A stretch of 64,000 nucleotides of DNA from Stereocaulon alpinum (taxonomy: Eukaryota > Ascomycota > Lecanoromycetes > Lecanorales > Stereocaulaceae): contig JAEUBA010000022.1 in assembly GCA_018257865.1 (NCBI GenBank), positions 1-64,000 of the forward strand. Direction: 5' to 3'. The position numbers were made by a program, and so were the translations under genes. Below, piece after piece: positions 33,938 through 45,209 of the stretch; position 1 is the stretch's first letter, and each line of letters opens with the position of its first letter. Below the pieces are notes generated by a model, which ran no database searches, was not told the origin of the DNA, and saw nothing but the letters and a program-made list of their open reading frames with translations.

Positions 33938-36232
33938 ATGGCGCAATCAGCCGTCCTTTCAGCGGCCTCCACCACTCTCGATTCGCTTTTGTCGCAATCT
34001 CTGGGCGGAATGCGAAACACGGGACGCCCAGCAACCTGCTGTTGTGGTCGAGAACTTTGTGCATATCTGGAACACAACAATGCCGCTATGGAAGGCCTGG
34101 AAAAGGACCTGCAGAGTGCGGCGCAAATAGGTCAAGTAGGGGCACATCTTGTTGATCCTTCATAAACAATGCCTCGATCTTCTGATGGTCATATTCGCAC
34201 GCTCTCAGCGGACTATTCGCTGACTTTCCCATTACAGGCTCTGCTCTCTCGACATGAAGCGTACATTGCTGAGGCGGGAGAGGAGCGAAGGAGGATGGGA
34301 GCCAGTATCGACAAGCTCGAGAAGGACAACAAGGAACTGGAGGCCGTAAATGTGAAAACGATAGAGGAGAACCGTTACCTGTTGGATCAACTCGAAGAGA
34401 TGAACGGAACGGTCTCCAACGCCGACGCTCAGATTTTGTCCCTCACAACTACGCTTGACTCTACGCGCAAAGAACTAGAGAAATTGACGGTCCTCGCCGC
34501 TCAGACCGCGCAGCTCGAGGAACAATTGGCTGCTATGGAGAGAGAGCAAGACGAGCTTCATAACCAGTTAACAACGACTGAGAATCTGGAGCGGACAGCT
34601 GTTCAACGGTGGAAGGGCGCTGAGAAGACTATCAGCACGTTACAAGAGCAGGTGGATCGCATAGAAAGAGAGGCTAGGGAAGAGCGAGCGAGACACGCTG
34701 AGGTGGTGACAAGGTTCGAGCGGCGGAGAGCAGTTGAGAAGGAGCTAGAGGACGCAGCAGGACGGCTGAAAGGTGCAGCAGCTGCAACCACGCTGGAGAG
34801 AAACGGGAGCAACAGCGTCGTGTCACACTTCGTCAAGGATATCCTCCAGGATAATGCCAACCTACAGTTGGGCATCGTTGAGCTACGAGAGATGCTGATG
34901 GGCTCTAATGAAGAAGTGGAGAACTTGCGCGAGCAAATGCTGCTCCACCAGCCTGTGACTACACAAAGTGCAAGGGAAGACCTCCACAGCGAGCTCGCCG
35001 GCACGTCTCCGACCGAAAACAAACCTGACTTCCACGTTCATCATCATTATCACGCAGCACCAGTTGCGAAAGTCTCCAGAGAACGATCTCTTGTAGGAAG
35101 ATCGAAAAAGCGGAGAAACGTTACCTCACCAGGTATTCGCACACCTGCCTCTGGCACTGGTACTCCCCGACGGATGCCCAGTTCGAATTATATGCGGCCT
35201 ACGCCAGCTTCGTCAGCCGCCACTATCCTTTCACACACCTCAGTCAGTATACCTTCGCCATCACAACCCTCGCACTCAAATCGATGGTCTCAAGCGTCTT
35301 TGCAAGCTCCATCATCGACTGCCGCTTCCTCACTACCGGGTTCTCCGAGTTCGGCGTTCCAAGACATGTCTCTCTTCGACCGTATGGACGATACAATGGA
35401 CTCATCAAGACCTACAACACCCGGTTCCACCACCTTGGGATCGCCATACTTGTATCCCAGACGTTCCAAGCATGATTCTGACCTGCACATAAGAAGTCTA
35501 TCCACTCATGCGTCGAATGCTCCGCAAAGCATATCTGGCGTACTTGAAGCTGGGGACCTGGACTTCAAAGATGACTCTATGGACAACCCGACCTTCCCGC
35601 TTTTGGAACACAGTACTATATTGGAAGAGCCAGAAGATGATGCCACTACACGACCTTCCACCAAGAACTCCCCTTTCGATCACAACATTGAAACTTACAC
35701 GCCAATGCAGTCGATGCGCCCTCGACTCCACCGAGCCAATTCACATGAGAGCATTCTTTCAAGTCATGGCGTCGACATCCCCAAACTACGATCAAAAGGT
35801 TCACAGTACCTCGGTAGTCATGGCTTCACCCCACGAACGTCACTCGGTGCATCGACTGCGTCTGCAGGTCCAATCACTAGTTCAACGGAAGCTGTCGCTT
35901 ATCGCCATCGTACACGAGGTTACAATACCAGCGAATACCATCGCCTGCTGCTTGGAACGAGCCCAGCTACTTCGGTAGACTCCATAGGTGGCGAGAAATC
36001 TACTCTGGGAAAGCGTGTTGGTGGCTGGATGTTCGGAAAGTGGGGTATTACGCCAGCAATTTCCACCTCAAACCTGAGGGCCAAAGATGCGTTGAGCGCA
36101 GTTGATCAGAAAGTAGAGGGTAAGAAAGGGGGCTCGGTACGTGGCAAGACGGTGGAGAATAGGCTCTCGACGCATGTTGAGGCTCTGGTTGTTGATGATA
36201 CGCTCTTGCAGGAGTCATTAGGCGAGGGTTGA
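33938..36232 (+). CDS. Large coiled-coil protein with disordered C-terminal half
   Basis: Exons 33938-34135 and 34238-36232 (102-bp intron, phase 0) give 730 residues. The N-terminus has a CCCGRELCAYLEHNN motif, then a long coiled coil from about residue 55 to 260 rich in Glu/Lys/Leu heptads (LEKDNKELEAVNVKTIEENR). A conserved-looking block SHFVKDILQDNANLQLGIVE (about 275) leads into LREMLMGSNEEVENL. A HVHHHYH cluster and a Ser/Thr/Pro-rich disordered region follow, with a short Gly/Trp-rich block (KRVGGWMFGKWG) near 660. The architecture suits a cytoskeletal, septal or spindle-pole scaffold, but I do not recognise a named family. The first intron was placed so that the Q|ALLSRHE heptad continues. 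Confidence 0.75.
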
Positions 36233-37940
36233 GAGGCGCATCATCTTGTGCGAGCATTTCCATTTGATTTCCCGCTGTTATCTACTTTATGATACCCATC
36301 ACGCAAAGCTAGCCATTTGATTTTCTCAGATCTATCTACTCTCCACGAAAATCGTCATCTATGTGATTGTTTCTCGAACGCTCTTCATGCGTGAAGCTCT
36401 TAGTGTCCATCAATCCTTCCGCCCCCATTCACCTATAGCTTGCAAGTCTCCCATCTCTCCATCGCCAGGAGAAATCTCTGCTCGTCACTCGACACTGTAT
36501 AACCTACCCTACTATCCCCACCTCTCCTTTCCCTCCGCAACCCACACATCCACTCCATCCCCTCCACCTCTCCCATCAAATCAACCTCTTAACCCTAGTC
36601 CTACCACCTGCATAAAGCCCATGACTTGACTTATACGAAAACTGTATACGCCGATCTCAAAACCCTACACAAACCTATAAATCGAGCAAGCGCCTACTAC
36701 ATCCCCTCTTCCTGGCAGAGCACGACATAGCTAATCTATTGGAGAGGCCTACAAAGAAGCCCCAACAACGCATAAGGAGGCGCCAGCATGCCGTGAACAG
36801 ATCCCAGCATGCACCTGCGTCGAAGAGGCCTGGTTGTATGTATGAATCTCCTTCGCGTTAGCACCAGATGTTCTTGATTGGCTTCGCAGACTCGACTACT
36901 TGGAAGGCCTTGGAAGAGTGCGCGCGATGATGGATGTGAGTATATGCTGCGGTAGTTTCATCAGATCTTACGTGCGAAGCTGAAGAAGTGATTGCTGTGT
37001 TGTCGCTTTCGAGTGTGTGCAGACTTGCTGAGAGAATTAGCAATGTGGAGAGGACGTCGAGATTATCATACGATCCTCCTTTGTACAGAAATCTGTTGCG
37101 TTCTGTTGATGTAGCCGGTGGAAAAGTTGGAATCCTGCTAAGGTAGGAGGAGACGGTGAGCAAGAGCATGATCGATACTTGAGTCATCCGTATATTGATT
37201 CCAAAGCGAGTATGACGAGCGCTAGTAGGTTGCGCGCCTACGCTTTTTTGGTCGCGGACTCTGGGACCTGGTACGCTTGATGTCTTTTTGGGTGGTACGG
37301 GTTGGCGATGATCGTAGTCAGTATCTAAGTGATAGCTGGGAAGGAGGAAGTGCAGTTGTGATTGGGCGCTTCACCATTGAGCTGTGGGGCTGTGTGGATA
37401 TTTTGTGTATGTGATTTTCTGAAATCGAAGTCTAGGAACATTCGTGCATTGAAACATCCAATTCCCACAGAAATGACGATGATCCAAGAGCGATAAGCGC
37501 TGGGATTGGTTCTCGAGTGCATGATAGATTGAGCGGGCCTAATGACTGAAGTCTTCGTCATTGTGGGTCGAAAACCCATAAGCTAGCATGTGTACCTTCC
37601 CAGGAAATGCTGTTCCTAGAGCACCACGGGACGAGAATTGTGCTCCGGAGCACGATATGATGGTTGCTCTTTGAATAACAGTAGGAGCTAGCCTAAACAC
37701 TTTCATCGAAACTACGATGGCACGAGCCTGGGTGGTGCTTTCCTCGCAAGTAATGTGAAGCTAGCGGATCTCACTCGACCTCAATGCCTTGCCCTCTGCT
37801 TTACAAACTTACCCGTCTTCACTTCGCAAATATTGTATACTTCAGCAACAGTACCCAGCAGAAATTTTATCATCCTCTTGCTACCCAATTACCGTCGATC
37901 ACCAGATATTGCTACCAGAACTCCCCTTCTAGTGCCAACA
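36233..37940. other. Gene-poor stretch
   Basis: About 1.7 kb without a confident gene. Two minus-strand ATG-initiated frames, 36858-37187 (109 codons, hydrophobic N-terminus resembling a signal peptide) and 37325-37579 (84 codons, one hydrophobic segment), are possible small secreted or membrane proteins. They lack supporting motifs. The rest would hold the 3' UTR of the coiled-coil gene and the promoter of the next. Confidence 0.3.
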
Positions 37941-38880
37941 ATGTTCGTCAAAACCCACTTCGCTCTGACTGCGCTGCTGCATCTTACAACGGCGGTATTC
38001 TGGGACGGACCACAGGCCACGGCGATCGAGAAACGAGCCACTGATAGCTTCCGCCCGACCCCAACACCCACCTTCTATCCAAAAGCCAAAGGCGACATCC
38101 ATCCAGGTGTTTGTGGCGATTATATCATTGGGAATCTCTCAAATCCTGTGTCCTATGGTGAGCGCTTCCGTTGCAACTATGAGTATCGGCTAGTACAACA
38201 TTCTGATTCTCGACAGTTGTCGACTGCGGTGGAAACTTCCAATGCGGCTACATCAACGGCCAAAACGTCGTAGCCTGCTGTGCAAGCATATCTAGTACCC
38301 GACATGTCAGCTACTATGCCGATTGCATTGGCTATTTTCCAACATGCACCACCAAAGAAGTGAACAGCACGTTGACCGTGGATTGGTATTTCTCACTTCT
38401 CTCTGTGCTTTGCATCCTCCTGACATTCTTGATAGCACACAATCACCAGATACCACCTGCTGGGGAGGCGTAGGAGGGGGGTGTAACAGTCGTAACTCTA
38501 ACCATCAAGGTGGCCCAACGAGCTACAGTCACCTCATTACGCCAGCCGCCAACGGTGCTTTTGTGGTTGCAGGTCCTGGGCCAACCTCTGTATGGACGAT
38601 CAGACCTAATGGCACACGTCTTGCGCCGAATACTCAGCCAACGGTTACTGTCACGATCTTCACCCCGACTCCAGACCGCAAAGTAACAAGCGGAGCTGAA
38701 CTCAACGAGGCGTCGAGAATGCTGTTCATAGCTGCGTTATGTATTCGGGTCTCATCGCTTCTGGGTCTCGCTATATTTGGGTGCTTCATGGGTGCTTCAG
38801 GTATTTGGTGGATCGCTATTAGTTTTTCCGCTATTGTTGTTATTCTTTACTTTGCTTTGTCAGATGGCCTCGAGACTTGA
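37941..38880 (+). CDS. Secreted/membrane Cys-containing protein with C-terminal hydrophobic hairpin
   Basis: Exons 37941-38157, 38217-38385 and 38436-38880 (introns 59 and 50 bp; phases 1 and 2 match) give 276 residues. The N-terminus MFVKTHFALTALLHLTTAVF is a signal peptide, followed near residue 30 by a KR site suitable for Kex2. The ectodomain has a cysteine pattern VCGDYI, then VDCGGNFQCGYING, VACCAS, DCIGYFPTCT and a TTCWGG block. This pattern is common in fungal proteins that carry a Cys-rich domain before a transmembrane helix. A Thr/Pro-rich stalk follows. The C-terminus has two adjacent hydrophobic segments (about residues 225-272). Function is unknown; a cell-surface sensor or wall-associated role is a guess. 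Confidence 0.7.
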
Positions 38881-41770
38881 TCCCCGAGGAGAGGTTCATT
38901 TTAGGGCTTCTCCTTGTTCTAGCATAAGCCTCACAAGCTCGAGTTGAGGCGGGCCACGTTCTGGTTACCGTCCCATTCCATAGTATAGTAAGCATTTCCA
39001 GGTTTCCGGCAGAATAGCTTGATGGGCACACAGAGCCATATATACTCTGTAGAGGAAGCTGCCGCCATCGCTGAGGTAGTAATCTATGTTCCTTTGTATA
39101 GAGCTTGAGCAGCTGAAGCGCCACAAGAAGCACGACTAGTGTCCCACTAAACTTTATACCGACTACGTACCTCCTAGGAATACACTGATCATCTTTCACG
39201 CGAAGTACTGATGTGAAGACAATCTAAACCGAAGTCGTTCAAGGGCTTGGCGGCCTTGCTAAGCCACTTCTCCTCAGCCCTCTAGGACTAATTGGGGTTG
39301 TCGCCTGAGGTAACCGAGAAGATCCACCTTTCTGCGGGTAAGGGCTTCCATTATTGCCTAAGCGAACACCCTAAGGGAGCCCCTACAGGGCGATTAGTAC
39401 CTAACCCTGCGAGGTTAGGAGGTTTTATGGGGGTTCTGGGATCCACGTCCCGGGACCCCTTCCTGGGTAAACACGAAGTGTTCTTGATGTTCGCACTGGG
39501 CTAATGACATTGCGCGCCGCAACACGCATTTGGTTCAAGGTTCTTTCGGACTGCTGGTACTCCTTCGTACTTTTCTCAGGGTCGATAGTGTCATGGGGCC
39601 AGTGTGTTTGCGAGGCATATGGGGCTCAGATTTGGGAGCCAGTGATTTCGAACCTGCTCTCACAATATATTTTATAATCGTTGCTCTGCTCATCGTGTGC
39701 GCTTTGTTGGCGCTGTTCGTGGGGAAACGGTGGGCTGTATACCTCAAAAATGGGTGGACAGATGAAAAGCAATCATCATAAAGGGGCGAAGAGCAAATGT
39801 GTATTCGTTCAAGGACTATTTGTTACGACGATGGTTTTCCTTCCACGATGAAAGCGGAGATTGCAGCGCTGAACGCAAGATTTCGTTGTGAAACATCGGA
39901 ATGGGATTTGCGAAGTTTAAGTCGAGGCATGTGAAATGAGGCGAAGATCGCACGGAAAGAAGGTACCCATGCAAATTATGTGACTTTGGGTCTATTGGAA
40001 TCGGGTAAGTAGCCGTTGAGGTTGCTCATATCGTAAAGCGTACTGGATGAGGGTCCTATTGCTCATCGGACCTGTTGGAGCTGGCAACGCCCGGCTTTCC
40101 GGGTATTCAATCCTCCAGAAGTGTATCAATCTAGGAGGTCGAAGCTGGTAACATACAGGTCTCAAGATGATTGACCTTACCCAAAGGCCACAAATTGGGA
40201 ACTTCAAAGTGGGAATCTACACTTCTCGGGATATTCAATCCTGTGAAAAAACCTCAGATTAGGACGTTGTAGTTGGCGACCTGCGGCTTTCAGGGCAACA
40301 TACTCTGTGGAGCAGGCAACAGCCTGGGAAGTTGAAGCTGAAATTCGGTTGTCTAGCCCCGTTCGAACGCGTCAAAGGGAATTTCTCCAAGGATGATCAC
40401 CTTTCTCATACGCTACACCATGCTTTCCCGATAGCAGTGATTCTCTCCAACTTGCTCGAGAACCCTCGTATCAATGTGGTTACGACTCATGCAATCTGAA
40501 AGTTAATACATTAGCCTTTGAGTTGTGTAATACTTCCGAACTACCGTTCGAAAGTGCAATCCATCACAAAATTACGAAAACTTGACCACGAATTTGCCCA
40601 TCTCTCTACCAAGATGCTCAAACCGGAGAACGAATTCAGCGGCCCTCCGTCCACAAATCCTGCAGCAAGTAGAGGTTCTGTTGCAGAGGAATCGACTACA
40701 CCAAGTCCAACGATATCCCCAAACCCTCGACACGCCTATTGCGTCAAGTTACACCTTATGGGTTTGCTACGCTCATGACGTACGGTCTACGTTAGTATCG
40801 GTGATAGACGGAAAGCAACTATAGTGAAGGCGCGAAGAGCGCATGCGTATTCGTTCAACAACTACTCGTCACGGCAATGTTGTGTGATAATGGTCAAGAT
40901 CATCGGATCGACATGAGTCATAGTCATAACTGTGAGAGAAATTTCGAGAGGGTTCAAGAGAATGTTTTGCGATAGGAAGAAAGGGCCGTTGTAATTGGAG
41001 TGGGTTGGGTTTTCCTGCCTGGATGACGTTTCTGTAACACGTCGGAGTATGAATAGTAGGCCCTGATCATCATGTCAATCAGCGCATCCAGTCCTCAACT
41101 TATTTGCGTTGGAAGGAAGAAGCATTGTAACTGGAGTACGTTAATCTTTCTGCCTAGATGACGTTCTCGTACTACGTCGGGCTCTTGAGAGTAGGCCCTG
41201 ATGACCACATTGATCAGCGTATTCGGTCTTAGAAACATGGGTAGATGTTCTGAGTCACCCAATCAACATCTAGATTGAGATATCGTGTACGAACAGGATG
41301 TGATCACATTACGCAGATCTAGGAACCTCTTCCGACGTGCTCAACTATATGAACAGTGATTCCCTCCCAAATTCACGCCCATTCCTACCTTGACCATCTC
41401 CAACTTGTGCCATATATCTTATTCCAATAATTTGTCGTCCCATCCTGAAAGACTCAGAGTCATATGCTTAGCGTGAGTTTTTTTCCTTCCAAGCAATATC
41501 GACCTCGTTTCACATGCTATGACTCTAACCTTGCAAAGTCTGTTCCAATTGCTATATGTTCAGGATTATTCTTCGAGATGTAGAGTCTCCTTCTCGCCGT
41601 GTTCATCTTGCTTTCAATCTCTTTTGCCAGGTAAAGCTAATATACTTTGAGCAGACCTGCCGCATCACACTCCAGCAGCACGCACCTACCCAATAGCCAT
41701 ACTTTCAAACATCCTTCTCCAACTTCATCACAACATCTCTCAGTGCGATCAATCGGCCTCAGCTGCAAAC
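38881..41770. repeat. 2.9-kb gene-free region with diverged local duplications
   Basis: No confident gene. A + strand frame at 39530-39781 encodes one hydrophobic segment and a basic tail, perhaps a gene relic. Diverged repeats are visible. About 60 bp ending in GCGTATTCGTTCAA recurs at 39760-39812 and 40797-40859. A TATTCAATCCT unit recurs at about 40090-40155 and 40230-40290. A block of about 130 bp is duplicated at roughly 40971-41098 and 41107-41235, sharing TAGGCCCTGATSA and GATCAGCGTATYC-type stretches. A GC-rich island lies at about 39290-39480. These suggest old tandem duplication in non-coding DNA. Confidence 0.5.
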
Positions 41771-43510
41771 ATGAGCACCTCCAAGCAGCCTGCGGCAGCT
41801 AGTAGGAAACCTGTTACCAAATTCCTTGTTGTGTGCGGCCCGGACGATACTGAAGACGCCTGGTTCTTCGGAAACTTCGTGGGCTTCTGTCGTGCGCTGC
41901 AGGTCCTCGGCGTAGATGGAGAATTTTGGAGCTGCTTTCCAGTTCGGCAGTACTTCGAAGAATGGGACAGCGTGAAATTCGGGGAAAAAGGGCCAGGCGA
42001 TTCTGTGGAGGACAGGAAAGAGCTCGCCATTTTCACAAAAGCCGATTACAAGAACCAGCGGAAATTCTGGACACATTGGGATTCCAGTCGACGAGAAGAG
42101 CTTCCTTCTGCTGTTCTGGAGTTCGTGAAAGATCTGTCGAAAGAGTTGGAAGCTAGTGACATCCTCAACCTCATCCTGATGAGTCATGGAAATGCCTCAG
42201 GGATTATCTTGGGAGGCCGAACATTGAAGAATCAGGCACTAGCTGATGCCTTGAGCAGATTGAAGCCTGGCGTCAGAGTCAATGTGATCGTTCAGTCGTG
42301 CCGCTCAGGAGCTTTAGTGGAGACCGTCAAAGCGAAAAACCAAACCCAGGGATTAGTCCATACTTCAAGCCAGCACACGCAAAAGTCATACCCAGCCAGA
42401 CTATCGATAAGTGGGCGGCATCGTAATTCGCAATTCAGCGGCGCCTTTCTGCAGAGTCTCGGTTTTGCTGTGGATCCAGATACCAGCAATTGGACCCTAG
42501 AGGGTCATATCAATTGGGTGAAGAGGGTAGGTAAAGGGTCGGGTGATAATCCCAAGTTGTTGGCAGATCCAGATCATCATATTACAGACATTGCCTTGGT
42601 AACCAACTTCGTCGACGTGTTGTTCACAGACTTCGTCGACCGAAAATTCATCCAAGCCGCGAATGTAGCGCGCCGTGTACTGACTCCACCTCATCCAACA
42701 ACGCCTCCAAGTCCTCCACAAACGACCCTTGCGTCGGGGCCTTTGCAGGCTGCAGTTGAATCGATCGCGCGTGAGGTGGGACACGCCGAAGGTGGTTATG
42801 ATGAAAGAGATGCAGGCTTAGCATCGGCTGGTACGAGCTCGAAGTGGCTCTTCGACAACAAAAGAATATCAGCGTATGACTACCAGCAAAACGTGTTAAG
42901 GCAGATGGGAGGCTTTAGATGGAGAATCCGCATCCAAGAGAACTTCTTTGTGGCTATGGCGGAACTTCATGTTAGAGGTCTCATCGATTTTCCGCTTGCT
43001 TTCCTTGTGCCGGTCGACTGGGAATCAAGTTCGAAACTTATCTACAACATCACTTGCATGCTGGAGAGCTTCTCACTTGCGCATGAAAGCAGTCGACTTT
43101 CTGCTCCATCAAGTTTCGAAAGACTCTTTGACTCACCAGTCTATTGGCTGGCGATCATCATTGCTAGAACCTGCACAGACTTCAACCGAACCATCCGATA
43201 CCTAGCCACAAGTGGGTGGCTGGGCAGTTTCGATAAGGCTCATTACCGTTCTGTGGTACCGAAATCCATTAATCCATCTATAAAGGAAGGGATCTCGGCG
43301 ACCAGAAATATACTACCTCCTCAACTTGGCTTCTGGCTACCTTGTGATACCAGTAGTCGCGGATTACTGGGAGCGATCATTGGAGATTCAATGATCAGAT
43401 ACCGTAAATTTAGGACTGCCTACGAGGCATGTTTTGGGTATGGATCATGGGGGGACAACTTCTTTTTTGACATGTACATCGAGGAATTGATGGAGGATAC
43501 TAGGTGTTGA
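41771..43510 (+). CDS. Caspase-fold (clan CD-like) cysteine peptidase, fungal-type
   Basis: Single-exon 579-residue protein. Residues about 15-60 form a beta strand/helix start (KFLVVCGPDD), and LNLILMSHGNASGIILGG at about 133-150 places His139 after a hydrophobic strand. VNVIVQSCRSGALV near 170-184 places Cys177 after the next one. The paired hydrophobic-block-H-G and hydrophobic-block-x-x-C-x-S-G arrangement is the catalytic signature of clan CD peptidases (caspases, metacaspases, legumain, separase). There is no metacaspase prodomain and the roughly 350-residue C-terminal part has no recognisable domain. It contains a Pro-rich linker (TPPHPTTPPSPP, about 300-315). The short spacing (38 residues) fits the family. 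Substrate and role are unknown. Alternatively it is a catalytically inert homologue. Confidence 0.7.
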   Translation: MSTSKQPAAASRKPVTKFLVVCGPDDTEDAWFFGNFVGFCRALQVLGVDGEFWSCFPVRQYFEEWDSVKFGEKGPGDSVEDRKELAIFTKADYKNQRKFWTHWDSSRREELPSAVLEFVKDLSKELEASDILNLILMSHGNASGIILGGRTLKNQALADALSRLKPGVRVNVIVQSCRSGALVETVKAKNQTQGLVHTSSQHTQKSYPARLSISGRHRNSQFSGAFLQSLGFAVDPDTSNWTLEGHINWVKRVGKGSGDNPKLLADPDHHITDIALVTNFVDVLFTDFVDRKFIQAANVARRVLTPPHPTTPPSPPQTTLASGPLQAAVESIAREVGHAEGGYDERDAGLASAGTSSKWLFDNKRISAYDYQQNVLRQMGGFRWRIRIQENFFVAMAELHVRGLIDFPLAFLVPVDWESSSKLIYNITCMLESFSLAHESSRLSAPSSFERLFDSPVYWLAIIIARTCTDFNRTIRYLATSGWLGSFDKAHYRSVVPKSINPSIKEGISATRNILPPQLGFWLPCDTSSRGLLGAIIGDSMIRYRKFRTAYEACFGYGSWGDNFFFDMYIEELMEDTRC

Positions 43511-43686
43511 AGTCCTACAAGCTTGAAACAACAGTGGAGCAAAGTGGTGCGAATCATAGACAGAATGGAGACACAAAGAAACGTTCTCCAACCCAGATAC
43601 AACATCTCCAACAGGTATCACCTATTTCTACTTGTCCTCGATATGCCATCTTAGGATTTTGCATCTGAACAGACGCCAGGTTTTAC

Positions 43687-44421
43687 GATGGTTCAGAGGG
43701 CTCTGGACCATGCGATCCTCTCTATGGCTTTACAAAGCACTCTCAACTCTACCACAAAGCCGACCCCACCTACGAAGGCCACTACACAGTCCTAATACTA
43801 TGGGACCGCAAGCGCGAGACGATCGTCAACAACGAGTCCTCGGAGATCATCCGTATGTTCTACACAGCCTTCGACAGCTTTATCAACCCATCTCTACGCG
43901 AGGCCTCCAAGCCGCTGCTCCATAGCGACAAAGCAAAAGACATAGAGACCATGAACGAATAGGTATACAACACCATCAACAACGGCGTCTAAAAGTGCGG
44001 CTTCACGTCCACTCAGGAGGCATACAACACCAACATCCACGCACTTTTCGAATCGCTTGATCACCTTGAGTCACGCCTCGCCACCAGTCAAACGCCCTAC
44101 TTATTCAACGATCATATCACGGAAGCGGACATCAGGCTTTATCCCACCATCGCTCGCTTCGATGCAGCATACTTCACACTTTTCAAATGCAATCTGAAGA
44201 TGATCCGACACGATTATCCGAAATCACAAAGATGGCTTCGGAGGCTTTACTGAGATACAAGTGAAGAGACGAAAGGCAGTGAATCTGGAAGCACCACGCA
44301 TTCTACACCGATCAAGGAAAGGTACACGTACACTCTGAAGCAAACCATTATTCCCGCGGGGCCTGTCTATCCGATTTCACCAATGGACCGGAAAAGAACC
44401 ACCAGTAACGGATGTTCATGA
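43687..44421 (+). pseudogene. ECM4: Glutathionyl-hydroquinone reductase (ECM4/Xi-class GST) relic with three stops
   Basis: One + strand frame reads with strong resemblance to the C-terminal two thirds of ECM4/GTO-type glutathione transferases: YHKADPTYEGHYTVLILWD, ETIVNNESSEIIRM, SLREASKPLL, TQEAYNTNI, ITEADIRLYPTIARFD, FKCNLKMIRHDYP. It is interrupted by TAG at 43960-43962 (expected Trp after MNE), TAA at 43990-43992 (expected Tyr) and TGA at 44251-44253 (expected Trp in the LYWD motif). The N-terminal part with the catalytic CPWA cysteine is not found upstream. There is no frameshift, so decay is by point changes plus 5' loss. It is clearly non-functional. Confidence 0.85.
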
Positions 44422-45209
44422 GCAAGATATAAACGGCAACATACGCCAGTACGCTAACTTTCAAGCTCCACCTACCACAACGTCTAACACAGTCCATGCT
44501 TCCCTCAAGCAAACGAGACTCCTGCAACCCAATGATAGTCCCAAGTTCTTGCTGGTTCAAGTATACCGTAGGAAAACAAGTCGTCAATCGACCACCGCCT
44601 CGGAATTAGACTTACAGAATTTTTTGATCCCCAATCTACGCTCCGATATTCTTACCTTCCTGGCTAGGGGTCAGCCGTCTGTTTCTTGCCTCGTTTTCGG
44701 AGACAATGAGGCAATATCTGGGCTTCAAATCCACCATCTCTAAGAGCCTCCCTTTACCGGGCATTAAGAGTATGGGGATATCAAAGGGGGCTTACCGTTG
44801 AGGGGGAAAAGGCTCTTATGAGAATGAGTACTGGGAGCATTCTGAGCTATTCGATGGTGAGAGTATGCTTCAGGAATTGGTAACGGCCGCTAGAGTGTAC
44901 AATGTTGGCATAATACGATTCAAAAGCACACTTCCTCCATCACCAACATCTGACAAACTCGCAAAATTCCACTCCCTTCCCCCACCCACACCATCAATTT
45001 ACCTCATCATCTACCCACTACCTCTCCCTCTCACGCCACTCTCTCATCTCCCTCTCCACCTCCTCCTCCAACTCTGCCCTCTCCCTCTCACACCCGACCA
45101 ACCCCTCTCCCTCCTCGTTTCCCATTTCCCCCACCCCCTCAACCCCCCTCCTCCCAACCCTACACGCAAACCTAACCCCCCACCACGTAGTCCCCGGTCT
45201 AAAAAGCCC
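44422..45209. other. Intergenic with a strongly pyrimidine-rich strand
   Basis: The first part shows nothing recognisable. From about 44930 to past 45209 the + strand is almost free of G and dominated by CTCCCT/CCCA runs. This corresponds to purine-rich sequence on the minus strand immediately downstream of the minus-strand gene ending at 45210. It may be 3' UTR or an additional Glu/Arg-rich exon of that gene. Confidence 0.5.

Noticed and set aside
34603..35022. Minus-strand 139-codon frame opposite the coiled-coil gene
   Set aside because: Antisense to a well-supported long exon, Ser-rich mirror of the Glu/Lys-rich coiled coil.
40340..40400. GTTCGAAC stretch as a possible tRNA T-loop
   Set aside because: No cloverleaf arms could be paired around it; no tRNA gene was found anywhere in the window.
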